From contig NZ_JAPSMD010000001.1 in assembly GCF_027856955.1 (NCBI RefSeq), forward strand, positions 1 to 64,000: a stretch of DNA of 64,000 bases. Reading direction: 5' to 3'. Source of the DNA: Falsiroseomonas oryzae (lineage in GTDB: Bacteria > Pseudomonadota > Alphaproteobacteria > Acetobacterales > Acetobacteraceae). A program made the translations under genes and the position numbers. Under the pieces are notes generated by a model. That model was not told the origin of the DNA. It saw only the letters and a program-made list of their open reading frames with translations, and ran no database searches. Of the stretch, positions 19,819 through 28,351 are shown one piece after another; within the stretch, counting starts at the first letter, position 1, and every line of letters starts with the position of its first letter.

Positions 19819-19917
19819 CGGCTGCCATCCGCCAGCGACGGCGACCGGCGTGTCGCTGCGCGAGACCGCCGAATCAGGCCGCGCCATGACCACCACAGAC
19901 GGCAAGGAGGAACGACC

Positions 19918-20889
19918 ATGAACCGACGCACGCTGCTGGCGGCCCTTCCCTTCGTTCTCGCCGCGCCGTCCGTGCGGGCGCAGGGCGCGTTCCCGAGCCG
20001 GGCCGTGACGATCATCGTGCCCTTCGCCGCAGGCGGCCCCACCGACGTGATCTCCCGGCTGGTGGCGGAAGGCATGGCCCGCGACCTCGGGCACCCCGTG
20101 GTGGTCGAGAACGTCACGGGCGCCGGCGGCACCATTGCCGCCGCGCGTGTCGCGCAGGCGCGGCCGGATGGCCACACGCTGCTGTCCCACCATGTCGGCC
20201 ATGCCAGCACCGCCACGCTCTACCGGCGTCTTCCCTACAGCGTGACCGACAGCTTCGCGCCGCTCGGCCTCGTGTCTGATGCGGCGATGACGCTGGTGGC
20301 GCGCCCCGACTTCCCGGCCAGCGATGTCGCTGGCTTCATGGCAGAGATCCGCCGGCAGGGCGACAAGCTGAACCTCGCGCATTCCGGTCTGGGTGGTGCG
20401 AACCATCTCTGCGGCATGCTGCTGCAGCACGCCGCCGGCACGGCCATGACCGGCGTCGTGTTCCGCGGCAGCGCGCCGGCGATCACCGAGCTCATGGCGG
20501 GCCGCATCGACGTGTTCTGCGACCAGGCCACCAACACCGCGCCGTTCCTGCGCGACGCGCGCATCAAGGGCTACGCCGTGACGCTGCCGGAGCGCGTTCC
20601 GGGCCTCGACCTGCCGACCACGACAGAGGCAGGGCAGCCCTCGCTGGTGATGAGCACCTGGCACGGGCTCTATGCGCCGCGTGGGACACCGGTGGAGGTG
20701 CAGGAGCGCCTGGCGGCCGCCATCCGCGCGGCGCTGCGGGAGGATCGGCTCCGCCAGCGCTTCGCCGAACTGGTGACGGCACCGGCCACGGAGGACCGCG
20801 CCACCCCTGCCTTCCACACGCGGTTCCTGGCAGAGGAAGTGGCGCGCTGGCGTCCGATCATCGAGGCCGCGGGGCAGTACGCGGACTGA
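19918..20889 (+). CDS. Bug/TctC-family periplasmic substrate-binding receptor
   Basis: A 323-residue receptor with a very strong ribosome site (AAGGAGGAACGACC). The signal peptide NRRTLLAALPFVLAAPSVRA ends near residue 21. The ligand motifs are VPFAAGGPTDVI and VVFRGSAPAITE. It follows the tartrate/D-malate dehydrogenase-like gene and is probably cotranscribed; a C4 hydroxy-dicarboxylate is the natural ligand guess. As with the other Bug genes here, no TctA/TctB membrane gene accompanies it. Confidence 0.93.
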   Translation: MNRRTLLAALPFVLAAPSVRAQGAFPSRAVTIIVPFAAGGPTDVISRLVAEGMARDLGHPVVVENVTGAGGTIAAARVAQARPDGHTLLSHHVGHASTATLYRRLPYSVTDSFAPLGLVSDAAMTLVARPDFPASDVAGFMAEIRRQGDKLNLAHSGLGGANHLCGMLLQHAAGTAMTGVVFRGSAPAITELMAGRIDVFCDQATNTAPFLRDARIKGYAVTLPERVPGLDLPTTTEAGQPSLVMSTWHGLYAPRGTPVEVQERLAAAIRAALREDRLRQRFAELVTAPATEDRATPAFHTRFLAEEVARWRPIIEAAGQYAD

Positions 20890-20918
20890 CGCGGGGGGCG
20901 CCGGCGGAGGGGGCGTCT

Positions 20919-20948
20919 GTTCGAAGATATTGTTGGTTTCGAAAATCC
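20919..20948. promoter_or_regulatory. Operator-like element, copy A (TTCGAAGATA ... TTCGAA)
   Basis: This 30-base element starts GTTCGAAGATA and ends TTTCGAAAATCC. A second copy of equal length and spacing lies at 25653-25682 next to the GntR gene at 24902. Both have TTCGA and TCGAA arms, and copy A matches the reverse complement of copy B over TTCGAAGATA. Copy A is about 67 bases upstream of the hydrolase-Ldh2 operon, suggesting control by that GntR. Confidence 0.7.
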
Positions 20949-21014
20949 GTGGCGTAATCCGCGCCGCGCCGGTCCCCGGTGGGCCGGGCGCGACGCGCCG
21001 CGGGAGGCCATGCG

Positions 21015-21887
21015 ATGGACACGCCGATCACCTTCGCTTCGGACGGCCTCACGCTGGCGGGTGACCTGCATATCCCGGACGGGCACCGCCCCGGCGAGAA
21101 GCTGCCCGCCTTCATCGTGCTGCACGGCTTTATCGGCTCGAAGGACAAGAGCCACGCCGAGATCATGGCGCGCCTGCTGGAGGGCTTCGGCTATGCCGTC
21201 CTCCGCTTCGATTTCCGCGGCTGCGGCAAGAGCGAGGGGAAGCGCGGCTATGTGCTCTGCCACGATCAGGTGGCGGACGCGAAGAGCGCCCTGAACTGGC
21301 TGAGCCAGCGGCCGGAGGTCGATCCGAAGCGGATCGCCGTGATCGGCCACAGCTTCGGCGCCGCCGTCGCCTGCTATGCCGGCGCCGTCGATCAGCGCTT
21401 CGCCGCCGTTGTGTCCTCCTGCGGGTGGGGGCATGGCGAGCGCAAGTTCCGCGGCCAGCACCCGACGCCCGAGGCCTGGGCGAAGTTCACCGGCATGCTG
21501 GAGGCGAACCGCGCCCACAAGGAGACGACCGGCGAGGCCCTGACCGTGCCGCGCTTCGATGTGGTGCCCATGCAGGAGCACCTGCGGAAGAACCTGTCGC
21601 CCAATGCGCTGATGGAGGTGTCGGCCGACACTGCGCAGTCGATGTTCGACTTCAAGGCGGAGGAGGTGGTGCACTGGATCAGCCCGCGCCCCGTCCTGTT
21701 CCTGCACGGCGCCGACGACACCGTGACGCCCACCGAGCAGTCGATCCGGCTGTGGGAGAAGGCGGGACAGCCGAAGGACCTGGTGCTGATCACGGGCACC
21801 GACCATTTCCCGCTCGCCGCCGGCAACCCGCGCACGGCGGGGCTGCTGAAGGGGTGGCTCGACGTGCATTTCCCGGCGTCGCGATGA
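21015..21887 (+). CDS. Alpha/beta hydrolase (serine hydrolase)
   Basis: A 290-residue cytoplasmic alpha/beta hydrolase. The nucleophile elbow is GHSFGAA, the acid is in HGADDTVTP and the catalytic His in TDHFPL, so the triad is complete. The oxyanion region is LHGFIGSKD. GCGGGAGGCC lies at normal distance from the ATG at 21015. The next gene (Ldh2 family) overlaps its stop by ATGA. The GntR-type element at 20919-20948 precedes it. Such hydrolases cleave esters or C-C bonds; with an extradiol-type dioxygenase in the same presumed regulon, meta-cleavage-product hydrolysis is one possibility, unproven. Confidence 0.9.
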   Translation: MDTPITFASDGLTLAGDLHIPDGHRPGEKLPAFIVLHGFIGSKDKSHAEIMARLLEGFGYAVLRFDFRGCGKSEGKRGYVLCHDQVADAKSALNWLSQRPEVDPKRIAVIGHSFGAAVACYAGAVDQRFAAVVSSCGWGHGERKFRGQHPTPEAWAKFTGMLEANRAHKETTGEALTVPRFDVVPMQEHLRKNLSPNALMEVSADTAQSMFDFKAEEVVHWISPRPVLFLHGADDTVTPTEQSIRLWEKAGQPKDLVLITGTDHFPLAAGNPRTAGLLKGWLDVHFPASR

Positions 21888-22927
21888 GCCGGGCGCGCAT
21901 CGCCGCCGAGGCTCTGGAGGGCCTCGCGCGGGAGATCCTGGCCGCGGCCGGCACGCCGCCCGCCGCGGCCGCCGTGTGGGCGGAGACGCTGGTGTGGGCG
22001 AACCTGCGCGGCGTGGACAGCCATGGCGTGATGCGCATCCCCCGCTACCTCGAGCAGATCGCGGCCGGCCACATCCGCCCGCAGGCGGAGTTGCGTCTGC
22101 TGAAATCCACGGGCGGGATCGCACTGCTGGATGCCGATGGCGGGCCCGGACCCGTCGCGATGGCACGCGCGATGGACGAGGCGATCGCGGCGGCGAAGCG
22201 CGTGCATGTGGGCTGGTGCGTTGCGCGCCGGATCACCCATGCCGGGGCCGTCGGGCATTTCGCCTTGCGTGCCGCCGCCCAGGGCATGGCGGGGCTGGTG
22301 ATGACCGCCTCGGTCCCGCTGATGGCCTGGCCGGGCAGTCGCGGGGCGGTGGTTTCCACCAACCCGATCGCCATTGCCGTGCCGGGGGGGCGGCACCCGC
22401 CGCTGCTGATCGACCTGGCTACGGCGACCGCAGCCCTGGGCAAGGTGCTGGGCGCGAAGCAGGCGGGCACGCCGATTCCTCCGGACTGGGGCATCGATGC
22501 CGCGGGCCGGCCGACCACCGACCCGGCCGCCGTGGCCACGCTGCAACCCATGGCCGGCCACAAGGGCGCCGGCTTGTCGTTGATGATCGAGTGCCTGGCG
22601 AGCCTCGCCGCCGCCAATCCGGTGATCGCCCCGGCGCTGCGGGGCGAGTTGACCTACGCGATGAACGGCGTCGCCATCGCGCTGGACCTCGCAGCCTTCG
22701 GCGACCCGGCGGAGTTCGCCGAGAGCGTGGACGACCTGGCCGCGACCGTCGCCGCGCAGCCGCGCGCCGAGGGCGCTCCGGCGCTGCTGGTGCCCGGCGA
22801 ACGGGGCGATGCCGAGCTCGCGCGTCGCCGCGTCTCCGGAATTCCGCTGCCGGCCAGCGTCTGGAAGCAGCTCGGCGAGGCGGCCGCGCGGTTCGGTGTC
22901 GCGCTGCCCGCGCCGCTGCCAGGCTGA
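21884..22927 (+). CDS. Ldh2-family (malate/L-lactate-type) NAD(P) oxidoreductase
   Basis: A 347-residue member of the Ldh_2 family, which oxidises 2-hydroxy acids such as malate, L-lactate, ureidoglycolate or sulfolactate using an unusual non-Rossmann NAD fold. Conserved stretches are present: GVDSHGVMRIPRY (about residue 43), the His-containing ITHAGAVGHFALR, and AGHKGAGLSLMIE. The ATG at 21884 overlaps the hydrolase stop. It ends directly against the convergent Bug gene; the two stop codons are adjacent (22925-22930). The substrate is unknown. Confidence 0.9.
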   Translation: MSRARIAAEALEGLAREILAAAGTPPAAAAVWAETLVWANLRGVDSHGVMRIPRYLEQIAAGHIRPQAELRLLKSTGGIALLDADGGPGPVAMARAMDEAIAAAKRVHVGWCVARRITHAGAVGHFALRAAAQGMAGLVMTASVPLMAWPGSRGAVVSTNPIAIAVPGGRHPPLLIDLATATAALGKVLGAKQAGTPIPPDWGIDAAGRPTTDPAAVATLQPMAGHKGAGLSLMIECLASLAAANPVIAPALRGELTYAMNGVAIALDLAAFGDPAEFAESVDDLAATVAAQPRAEGAPALLVPGERGDAELARRRVSGIPLPASVWKQLGEAAARFGVALPAPLPG

Positions 22928-23893
22928 TCAGCCTTCCATGCGGATGCCCTGGCGCTGGATCACCTGGCGCCAGCGCGCGATCTCGGCGGCCACGAAGGGA
23001 CGCATGTCGCCGGGACGGCCGGCCTCGACCTCGCCATCCAGCAATTCGTCCAGGCGGCGGCGGATCGCCGGCTCCGCGATGACGCGCGCGATCGTTGCGT
23101 GCAGCTGGAGCGCCACCGGCTCCGGCAGGCCACGCGGGCCGGCGATGCCGGCCCAGGTCGGCGCATCGAAGCCAGGCAGGGCGGCTTCCGCCACCGTCGG
23201 CACCTCCGGCAGCAGGCCCGAACGACGGGTCGAGCTCACAGCCAGGCACCGCACCGCGCCGCTGCGCACATGCGGAAGCACGCCGACGCTCGTCGTCACC
23301 ATCGCGCTGATCTCGCCGGCCAGAAGCGCCGTGGTGCCGGCCGCGTCGCCGCGATACGGCACGTGCTGCATCTGCACGCCGGCGGTGGCGTTCAGCATCT
23401 CGCCCACCAGGTGGTGCGTGGAGCCCACGCCGGCGGATCCGAAGGTCACGCGGCCGGGCTGGGCGCGCGCCATGTCGAGCAGGGCCCTCAGGTCGCGCGC
23501 CGGGTTGTCGGCGCGCACCACCACCACGAATGCGTAGCGGACCACCAGCGCGACGAAGTCGAAATCGTTCAGTGGGTCGAAGGTGAGGCCCTGCGCGAAG
23601 GCGGCGCTGACCGCATGTCCGCCGGTCAGCAGCCCGAGCGTGTTGCCATCCGCCGGCGCCCGCGCAAGCTGCGCGGAGGCGATGTTGCCGCCGGCGCCGG
23701 GCCGCGGCTCCACCACCACGGGCTGGCCGAGCGCGTCGGCCATCGGCGTTGCCAGGACCCGCGCCAGGATGTCGGCCGTGCCGCCGGGCGCGAAGCCGTG
23801 CAGCAGGCGGATCGGCCGGTCCGGCCAGGCGGCCGCAGGGCGGATGACGAGCGGCGCGGCCAGCAGGCCGAGCGCGGTGCGGCGGGTGAACAT
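22928..23893 (-). CDS. Bug/TctC-family periplasmic substrate-binding receptor
   Basis: A 321-residue receptor. The signal peptide FTRRTALGLLAAPLVIRPAAA ends near residue 22. Motifs are HGFAPGGTADIL and VPYRGDAAGTTA. It is the last gene of the GntR-VOC-Bug group (22-base gap from the VOC gene), so its ligand is probably the substrate or a precursor handled by the dioxygenase and the two alpha/beta hydrolases. Its stop abuts the Ldh2 stop from the other strand, leaving no room for a separate terminator. Confidence 0.92.
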   Translation of the reverse strand: MFTRRTALGLLAAPLVIRPAAAWPDRPIRLLHGFAPGGTADILARVLATPMADALGQPVVVEPRPGAGGNIASAQLARAPADGNTLGLLTGGHAVSAAFAQGLTFDPLNDFDFVALVVRYAFVVVVRADNPARDLRALLDMARAQPGRVTFGSAGVGSTHHLVGEMLNATAGVQMQHVPYRGDAAGTTALLAGEISAMVTTSVGVLPHVRSGAVRCLAVSSTRRSGLLPEVPTVAEAALPGFDAPTWAGIAGPRGLPEPVALQLHATIARVIAEPAIRRRLDELLDGEVEAGRPGDMRPFVAAEIARWRQVIQRQGIRMEG

Positions 23894-23915
23894 GCTGGTG
23901 TCCTTCGCGATGTCG

Positions 23916-24869
23916 TCAGACGCTGGCCGCGTCGCGGAATTCCTGCGGGGCCTGCGGTCCCCACTGGCTGCGCAGGCCCTGGCTCCTTGGCACCTTCCTT
24001 GCGGGCATCGCCGCGTTCAGCACGTCCGTGTCGGTCCAGTGCTCGTGGACGCGACCCCAGGGATCTTTCCAGTAGTCGAAGATCTGGCTGCCGAGCAGGT
24101 GGCGCCCGATCCCCCAGAGGTGGTGGTGGCCCTGCGACTTCAGCCAGTCATGGCCGGCGTGAAGGTCGTCGATGTCCTGCACCTCGTAGGAGATGTGGTT
24201 GAGCCCGGCGCGCTGGTGGCGACCGAACATCATGATGTGATGGTCCACGAATTCGTCGCCGCGGTCGGCGCGGTTGAAGCTGGCCAGCAGCAGGTCGGGA
24301 TCGTCCTCGGCGTGCACGTGCTCCGATACGACGAAGCCCAGGTGCCGGTGCGCCCAGGCGACGGAGGCCTCGATGTCGGGCGTGCTGAGCACCGCGTGGC
24401 CCATGCGCTTCACCTGGGACGGCCGCGCGTCGATGCGCTGGAAGACGCCGAGGCGTTCGCGCGCCGCGCCGGTGTTCATCACGCTGTGCCGTTCCGGCAG
24501 CTTCGCCACGCTGGCGACGCCGTGCACCACCTCGATGGTGAAGCCGTTGTGCTCCTTCAGCCGGACCACCTTGCCGCCGCCCGGCTCGTTCAGCGGCATC
24601 ACGCCGGAAGCGCCGGCGGCCCGGGCAGCCAGGCGATGCAGGTCGGCCTCGCTTTCGGCAAGGAAGCCGATGCCGAGCACGCGATCCGGGCCACGCTGCG
24701 TGATGTGCAGGTGGTGCGCTTCGCCGGTGCCGCGCATGTAGAGCGCGTCCGAGGTGCGGACCTGGCGCAGCAGGCCGAAGTCCGTCAGGAAGGTCTCCGC
24801 GACGTCGAGATCGGGCGCCCCGAGCCGGATCCACGCGACGTCCAGCGCCTTGATGATCGGTTCGCTCAT
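23916..24869 (-). CDS. VOC-family extradiol dioxygenase-like protein
   Basis: A 317-residue protein of two vicinal-oxygen-chelate modules, as in catechol 2,3-dioxygenases. In the C-terminal module the three Fe(II) ligands are in place: His158 (RMGHAVL), His225 (LNHISYEV) and Glu276 (RVHEHW). The family ring-cleaves catecholic aromatics with O2 in the cytoplasm. It lies 32 bases after the GntR gene and before a Bug receptor. Two alpha/beta hydrolases in the same cluster could act on a ring-cleavage product. The natural substrate cannot be read from the sequence. Confidence 0.9.
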   Translation of the reverse strand: MSEPIIKALDVAWIRLGAPDLDVAETFLTDFGLLRQVRTSDALYMRGTGEAHHLHITQRGPDRVLGIGFLAESEADLHRLAARAAGASGVMPLNEPGGGKVVRLKEHNGFTIEVVHGVASVAKLPERHSVMNTGAARERLGVFQRIDARPSQVKRMGHAVLSTPDIEASVAWAHRHLGFVVSEHVHAEDDPDLLLASFNRADRGDEFVDHHIMMFGRHQRAGLNHISYEVQDIDDLHAGHDWLKSQGHHHLWGIGRHLLGSQIFDYWKDPWGRVHEHWTDTDVLNAAMPARKVPRSQGLRSQWGPQAPQEFRDAASV

Positions 24870-24901
24870 TCCGTGCTTCCTCCCCTCTGCGCCGCCGCCG
24901 A

Positions 24902-25612
24902 TCAGGGCGGCGCGGGCATGAATTGCGGCGCGTGTCGCAGCACCGTCTCGGTCGTCTCCCGCAGATGCGCGGCCAGCAACTCACCGGCGAGCTCGGCCTT
25001 CCGCGCGACTGCCGCGTCCCGGATCGCCTCGTGCTCGGCGCGCTTGGCAGGACCCAGGGGGCGGTGGCGTTGCGAGATCAGCCGGTACCGCTCCATGTGG
25101 TCATAGAGCTGGGCGCGCAGCCGCAGCAGCCAGCGCGACGGGCAGGCGGCGACGAGCGCGCGGTGGAAGTCTCGGTGCGCCGCAACCCATTCGCTGCTGC
25201 GCTGCTTGCGTTCCTCGCGCGACAGGCGCTCGATCTTGGCAAGGCGGTGGAAGGCGAGGACGAGCCCGGCCTCCCAGGCATCCTCCCCGTGCCGGACGGA
25301 TTCGACGATGGCGCGCCGTTCGAACTCGATGTGCAGGGCGGACACGTCGCGCAGTTCCGCCGCGGAGATGGCGGCGACCCGGAACCCGCGATTCGCGTCG
25401 AGCTCGACCAGGCCTTCCGGCAGCAGGTGCGAGAGCGCCTCCCGCAGCGTGCCGATCCCCGCGCTATAGCTCTTCTGGAGGTCGGCGAAGCGCAGCCTGG
25501 CGCCGGGCGCGAAGTGCCCGTCGAGGATATCGCCCTTCAGCCGCGACAGGACGTCCTGGCTGACCAGCACTGCGTCGGCCTCGGCCGCTGTCTGCCTGAT
25601 GCGCGGGGGCAC
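24902..25612 (-). CDS. GntR-family (FCD-type) transcriptional regulator
   Basis: A 236-residue regulator with an N-terminal winged helix-turn-helix (about residues 15-75) and a helical FCD domain containing HRDFHRALV and EHEAIRDAA motifs. The proposed start is the GTG at 25612, preceded by GGGGAGGAGG at ideal spacing; in-frame ATGs at 25633 and 25666 lack a ribosome site. It heads a minus-strand operon with the VOC dioxygenase and Bug genes and is divergent from an alpha/beta hydrolase gene. The shared 30-base element lies about 40 bases upstream of the start, and a second copy controls the hydrolase-Ldh2 operon. Confidence 0.9.
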   Translation of the reverse strand: MPPRIRQTAAEADAVLVSQDVLSRLKGDILDGHFAPGARLRFADLQKSYSAGIGTLREALSHLLPEGLVELDANRGFRVAAISAAELRDVSALHIEFERRAIVESVRHGEDAWEAGLVLAFHRLAKIERLSREERKQRSSEWVAAHRDFHRALVAACPSRWLLRLRAQLYDHMERYRLISQRHRPLGPAKRAEHEAIRDAAVARKAELAGELLAAHLRETTETVLRHAPQFMPAPP

Positions 25613-25652
25613 GGCACCTCCTCCCCGTGACATCGCCAGCCTAGGCAGGGAT

Positions 25653-25682
25653 GTTCGATGAAGCAACTATCTTCGAAAATCC
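25653..25682. promoter_or_regulatory. Operator-like element, copy B
   Basis: This 30-base element starts GTTCGATGA and ends TCTTCGAAAATCC, in the divergent gap between the GntR gene and the hydrolase at 25798. It has the same length and arms as copy A (20919-20948). In both, GTGGCGT follows a few bases later. The coincidence of two such elements beside one gene cluster points to a small regulon. Confidence 0.7.
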
Positions 25683-25797
25683 AACCTGTGGCGTGGCCAT
25701 CGCAGCGGACGGATGGCACGGTGCGTCCTGCGCGTCGCGCGAGGCCGCTGGCACTGGACGGCATCGGCGCGGCTGACCCAGGCGAGGAGGGGACCGG

Positions 25798-26610
25798 ATG
25801 ACAGACGTGCCGCAGGCCGACGCCGTCAGCGCCGACACACGCCTCCTCGAGCTACCCGCCGGGCGGCTGGAGCTTACTCTCGCCGGCGCGGGCCGCGTGG
25901 TCGTCCTGCTGCCCTCCCTCGGGCGCGGGCAGGAGGATTTCGACGGCATCGCGCCTGCGCTGCTCGCAGGCGGGCTGCGGCTGGTCAGGCCGGAGCCGCG
26001 CGGCGTCGGCCGCTCTGCGCCGCTGTCGCCCGGCGCGACGCTGCACGACATGGCGGCCGACGTCGCGGCCGCGATGGACGCCGTCGGGACCGGCCCGGCG
26101 CTCGTCGTCGGACATGCGGCCGGCAACTGGGTCGCACGCGTGCTCGGCCACGACCGTCCGGACCTGGTGCGCGGCATTGCGCTGCTCGCGGCCGTGACGG
26201 GCACGAGCGTGGATCCCGAGATCAGCCGCGCCATCACCGCCAGCTTCGACCATGCGCTGCCGGCGGAGGAGCGGCTGCGCCATCTCCAGCGCGCCTATTT
26301 CGCGCCCGGCCACGACGCGCGGGTCTGGCTGGCGGGATGGCACCCCGAGGTTGCGCGTGCGCAGCGCAGAGCGCGCGAGGCCACGACGGACCGCGCGTGG
26401 TTGCGTGCTGCGGCAGCGAAGCCGCTGCTCTACGTTGCCGCCGCGGAGGACGCGATCGCGCCGCCGCCGTCCGAGGCGGAGTTGCAGGCGACACTGGGCC
26501 CGCAGGCGCGGCGCGTCATCATCGACCGTGCCGGCCATGCCTTGCTGCCGGAACAGCCCGCGGCGGTGGCGGCGGCGCTGCTTGCCTTCGCTCGCGACCT
26601 CTGGCGCTGA
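25798..26610 (+). CDS. Alpha/beta hydrolase-fold protein lacking the usual serine nucleophile
   Basis: A 270-residue alpha/beta-fold protein. The nucleophile elbow reads GHAAG (residues 105-109), so the position normally held by Ser, Asp or Cys is Ala107. The acid (AAEDAIAP) and the His (AGHALLPEQ) of the triad remain. Without a nucleophile it may act by acid-base chemistry (lyase, isomerase or cofactor-free type), or be a RutD-like or binding protein. GAGGAGGGGACCGG precedes the start. It is divergent from the GntR-VOC-Bug operon, across operator copy B, and probably belongs to that regulon. Its stop and that of the convergent HutC-type gene are 27 bases apart. Confidence 0.88.
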   Translation: MTDVPQADAVSADTRLLELPAGRLELTLAGAGRVVVLLPSLGRGQEDFDGIAPALLAGGLRLVRPEPRGVGRSAPLSPGATLHDMAADVAAAMDAVGTGPALVVGHAAGNWVARVLGHDRPDLVRGIALLAAVTGTSVDPEISRAITASFDHALPAEERLRHLQRAYFAPGHDARVWLAGWHPEVARAQRRAREATTDRAWLRAAAAKPLLYVAAAEDAIAPPPSEAELQATLGPQARRVIIDRAGHALLPEQPAAVAAALLAFARDLWR

Positions 26611-26637
26611 GCGCGCATCCGTCCTGGCAGGGCGGCG

Positions 26638-27405
26638 TCAGCGCAGCTTGATGTCGATGCGGACCACATCGCCGCGGTAGATCCCGTCCGCGACCAGGAC
26701 CAGGGTGCCGCGCTGGTCGACGGCGGCGCGATGCACATGCGCCACGGGCGCGTTCAGCGGGATCTGCAGCGCTGCCGCGGTCTCCACATCCGCCGTTCCG
26801 ATTGTCAGTGTCTGCCGTGCATCGCCGATGCCGACGCCCGGGATGCCTGCGACGAGCTTCAGCGCGGTCTTGCTGCGCAGATCGGCCCGGGAGACCTTCG
26901 GTCGCAGCCGCTCGTCCAGATACACATCCGCGACCAGGAAAGGCTGGCCGTCGCGCCAGTGGCGCCGCCGGAAATGCGTGTAGGACGGCGCAACGGTGCC
27001 GATCGCAGCGGGCGGCAAGGCCGAGCCTGCGACGCCGGCCCGCTCCTGGAGCACCTCGATCTCCGCCCCTTCGCGGGAACGGAGCAGGCCTGACCAGTCG
27101 GTCTCGACCTCGCACCACAGGCGGCTCGTGGCCGGCGCTTCGCGCACGAAGGTCCCCTTGGCGCGGTAGCGCTCGATCAGTCCCTCCGCCTGCAATTGGT
27201 CCAGTGCCTGGCGTATGGTGGCGCGCGCGACGCCGAACTCGGCCGAGAGGTCGTCCACCGTCGGGATCTGCATGCCGGGCCGCCAGGCGCCCTGTTCGAT
27301 CCGGCGGCGGAACAGGGTGGCCAGCTGGAGGTAGCGCGACACCGCGCTCCTGTTCAGGTCGATGGCCGGGGCGATGCGGCGCGCAGGGTTGGCGGCCATG
27401 GGCAT
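26638..27405 (-). CDS. GntR-family (HutC/UTRA-type) transcriptional regulator
   Basis: A 255-residue regulator: winged helix-turn-helix near residues 20-85 (DDLSAEFGVARATIRQALDQLQ) and a UTRA effector domain (VAPSYTHFRRRHWRDGQPF, then TIGTADVETAAALQIP). The start at 27405 has only a weak ribosome site; the in-frame ATG two codons later is equally possible. It is the last gene of a ten-gene operon beginning at 35330 (10-base gap after the dehydrogenase), so it probably autoregulates that operon and perhaps the divergent dehydratase genes. Confidence 0.92.
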   Translation of the reverse strand: MPMAANPARRIAPAIDLNRSAVSRYLQLATLFRRRIEQGAWRPGMQIPTVDDLSAEFGVARATIRQALDQLQAEGLIERYRAKGTFVREAPATSRLWCEVETDWSGLLRSREGAEIEVLQERAGVAGSALPPAAIGTVAPSYTHFRRRHWRDGQPFLVADVYLDERLRPKVSRADLRSKTALKLVAGIPGVGIGDARQTLTIGTADVETAAALQIPLNAPVAHVHRAAVDQRGTLVLVADGIYRGDVVRIDIKLR

Positions 27406-27415
27406 GGCCCGACCG

Positions 27416-28348
27416 TTAGCCCCTGCCCGCCGCGGCGTCCAGGAAGGGCTGGCCGGCGCGGAAGGCCTCGATGTCGTCCAGGATGCGCGCGATGAGCGCC
27501 GCCCGCGTCTCCTGGGTGATGGAGGCGGAATGCGGCGCCAGCACCACGTTCTCCAGAGCCAGGAAGCGCGGATCGAGCCCCGGCTCCGTCGCGAAGACGT
27601 CGAGCCCGGCGCCGGCAATCGTGCGTGTCCGTAGGGCGTCGATGAGCGCCTCCTCCTGCACCACGGAGCCGCGCGCGACGTTGACGAGGATGCCGCGCGG
27701 GCCGAGGGCGCGCAGCAGCGGGGCGTCGATCAGCCCGTCCGTGTCCGCGCCGCCCGGGACGGTCAGGATCAGCACGTCGGCCCGCTCCGCCAGGTCCATC
27801 AGGGAGGGAACGTGGTCCCACGGCACGCCCGGCTTCGGCCTCGGCCCGGTCCAGGCCACCGTCAACCCGAGCCCCGCGCAGCGCCGCGCAACCGCCTGGC
27901 CGATGCGCCCCAGGCCCACGATGCCGGCGGTCTTGCGGTGGAGGCTGATGCCCGGGCGCATCCGCTCCTGTCCCCAGCGACCCGCGCGGACGAAGCGGTC
28001 GGCCTCGGCGACGAGGCGCGCTGCCCCGTACATCAGGCCGATCGCAGCGTCCGCCACGTCCTCGGTCATCACGTCGGGCGTGTAGGCCACGGCGATGCCG
28101 CGCCGCGCGGCTGCGGCGAGGTCGATGCGCTCGAGCCCCGTGCCCTGGCTGGACAGAAGGCGGAGGTCCGGCATGCGCTCGAACTGCGTCGCGCCGGCGC
28201 CGTTGATCGCCGTGGTGACGGCGATGCGGAACCCGGGACGCGGGCCCTCGCCTGGCCGGTCGTCCACCAGCTCGAATCGCTCCGCGAGCGCGGCACGCAG
28301 ATCGGCCGGGATGGGACACAGCAGCAGGACGGCTTCGCGCGGCGGCAT
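27416..28348 (-). CDS. D-2-hydroxyacid dehydrogenase (NAD-binding)
   Basis: A 310-residue D-isomer-specific 2-hydroxyacid dehydrogenase. The Rossmann motif GIVGLGRIGQAVARR is near residue 145. The catalytic set is complete: Arg in NVARGSVV, Glu in DVFATEP and His in LAPHSAS. The family interconverts 2-oxo acids and D-2-hydroxy acids (glyoxylate/hydroxypyruvate reductases, phosphoglycerate dehydrogenase-like). It lies 3 bases after the enoyl-CoA hydratase gene in the ten-gene operon, suggesting it handles a 2-oxo or 2-hydroxy acid released late in the pathway. Confidence 0.93.
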   Translation of the reverse strand: MPPREAVLLLCPIPADLRAALAERFELVDDRPGEGPRPGFRIAVTTAINGAGATQFERMPDLRLLSSQGTGLERIDLAAAARRGIAVAYTPDVMTEDVADAAIGLMYGAARLVAEADRFVRAGRWGQERMRPGISLHRKTAGIVGLGRIGQAVARRCAGLGLTVAWTGPRPKPGVPWDHVPSLMDLAERADVLILTVPGGADTDGLIDAPLLRALGPRGILVNVARGSVVQEEALIDALRTRTIAGAGLDVFATEPGLDPRFLALENVVLAPHSASITQETRAALIARILDDIEAFRAGQPFLDAAAGRG

Positions 28349-28351
28349 CCG

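Noticed and set aside
17863-20817. 984-residue minus-strand frame spanning the GntR gene and beyond
   Set aside because: Only the first-transcribed part opposite the Bug and dehydrogenase genes is extra, and it crosses the divergent promoter; the true GntR starts at 18567.
26604-26644. GCGCTGA...TCAGCGC inverted repeat over the two convergent stop codons
   Set aside because: A 7-base arm with a 27-base loop is too weak to call a terminator and is expected from two TGA stops in GC-rich context.
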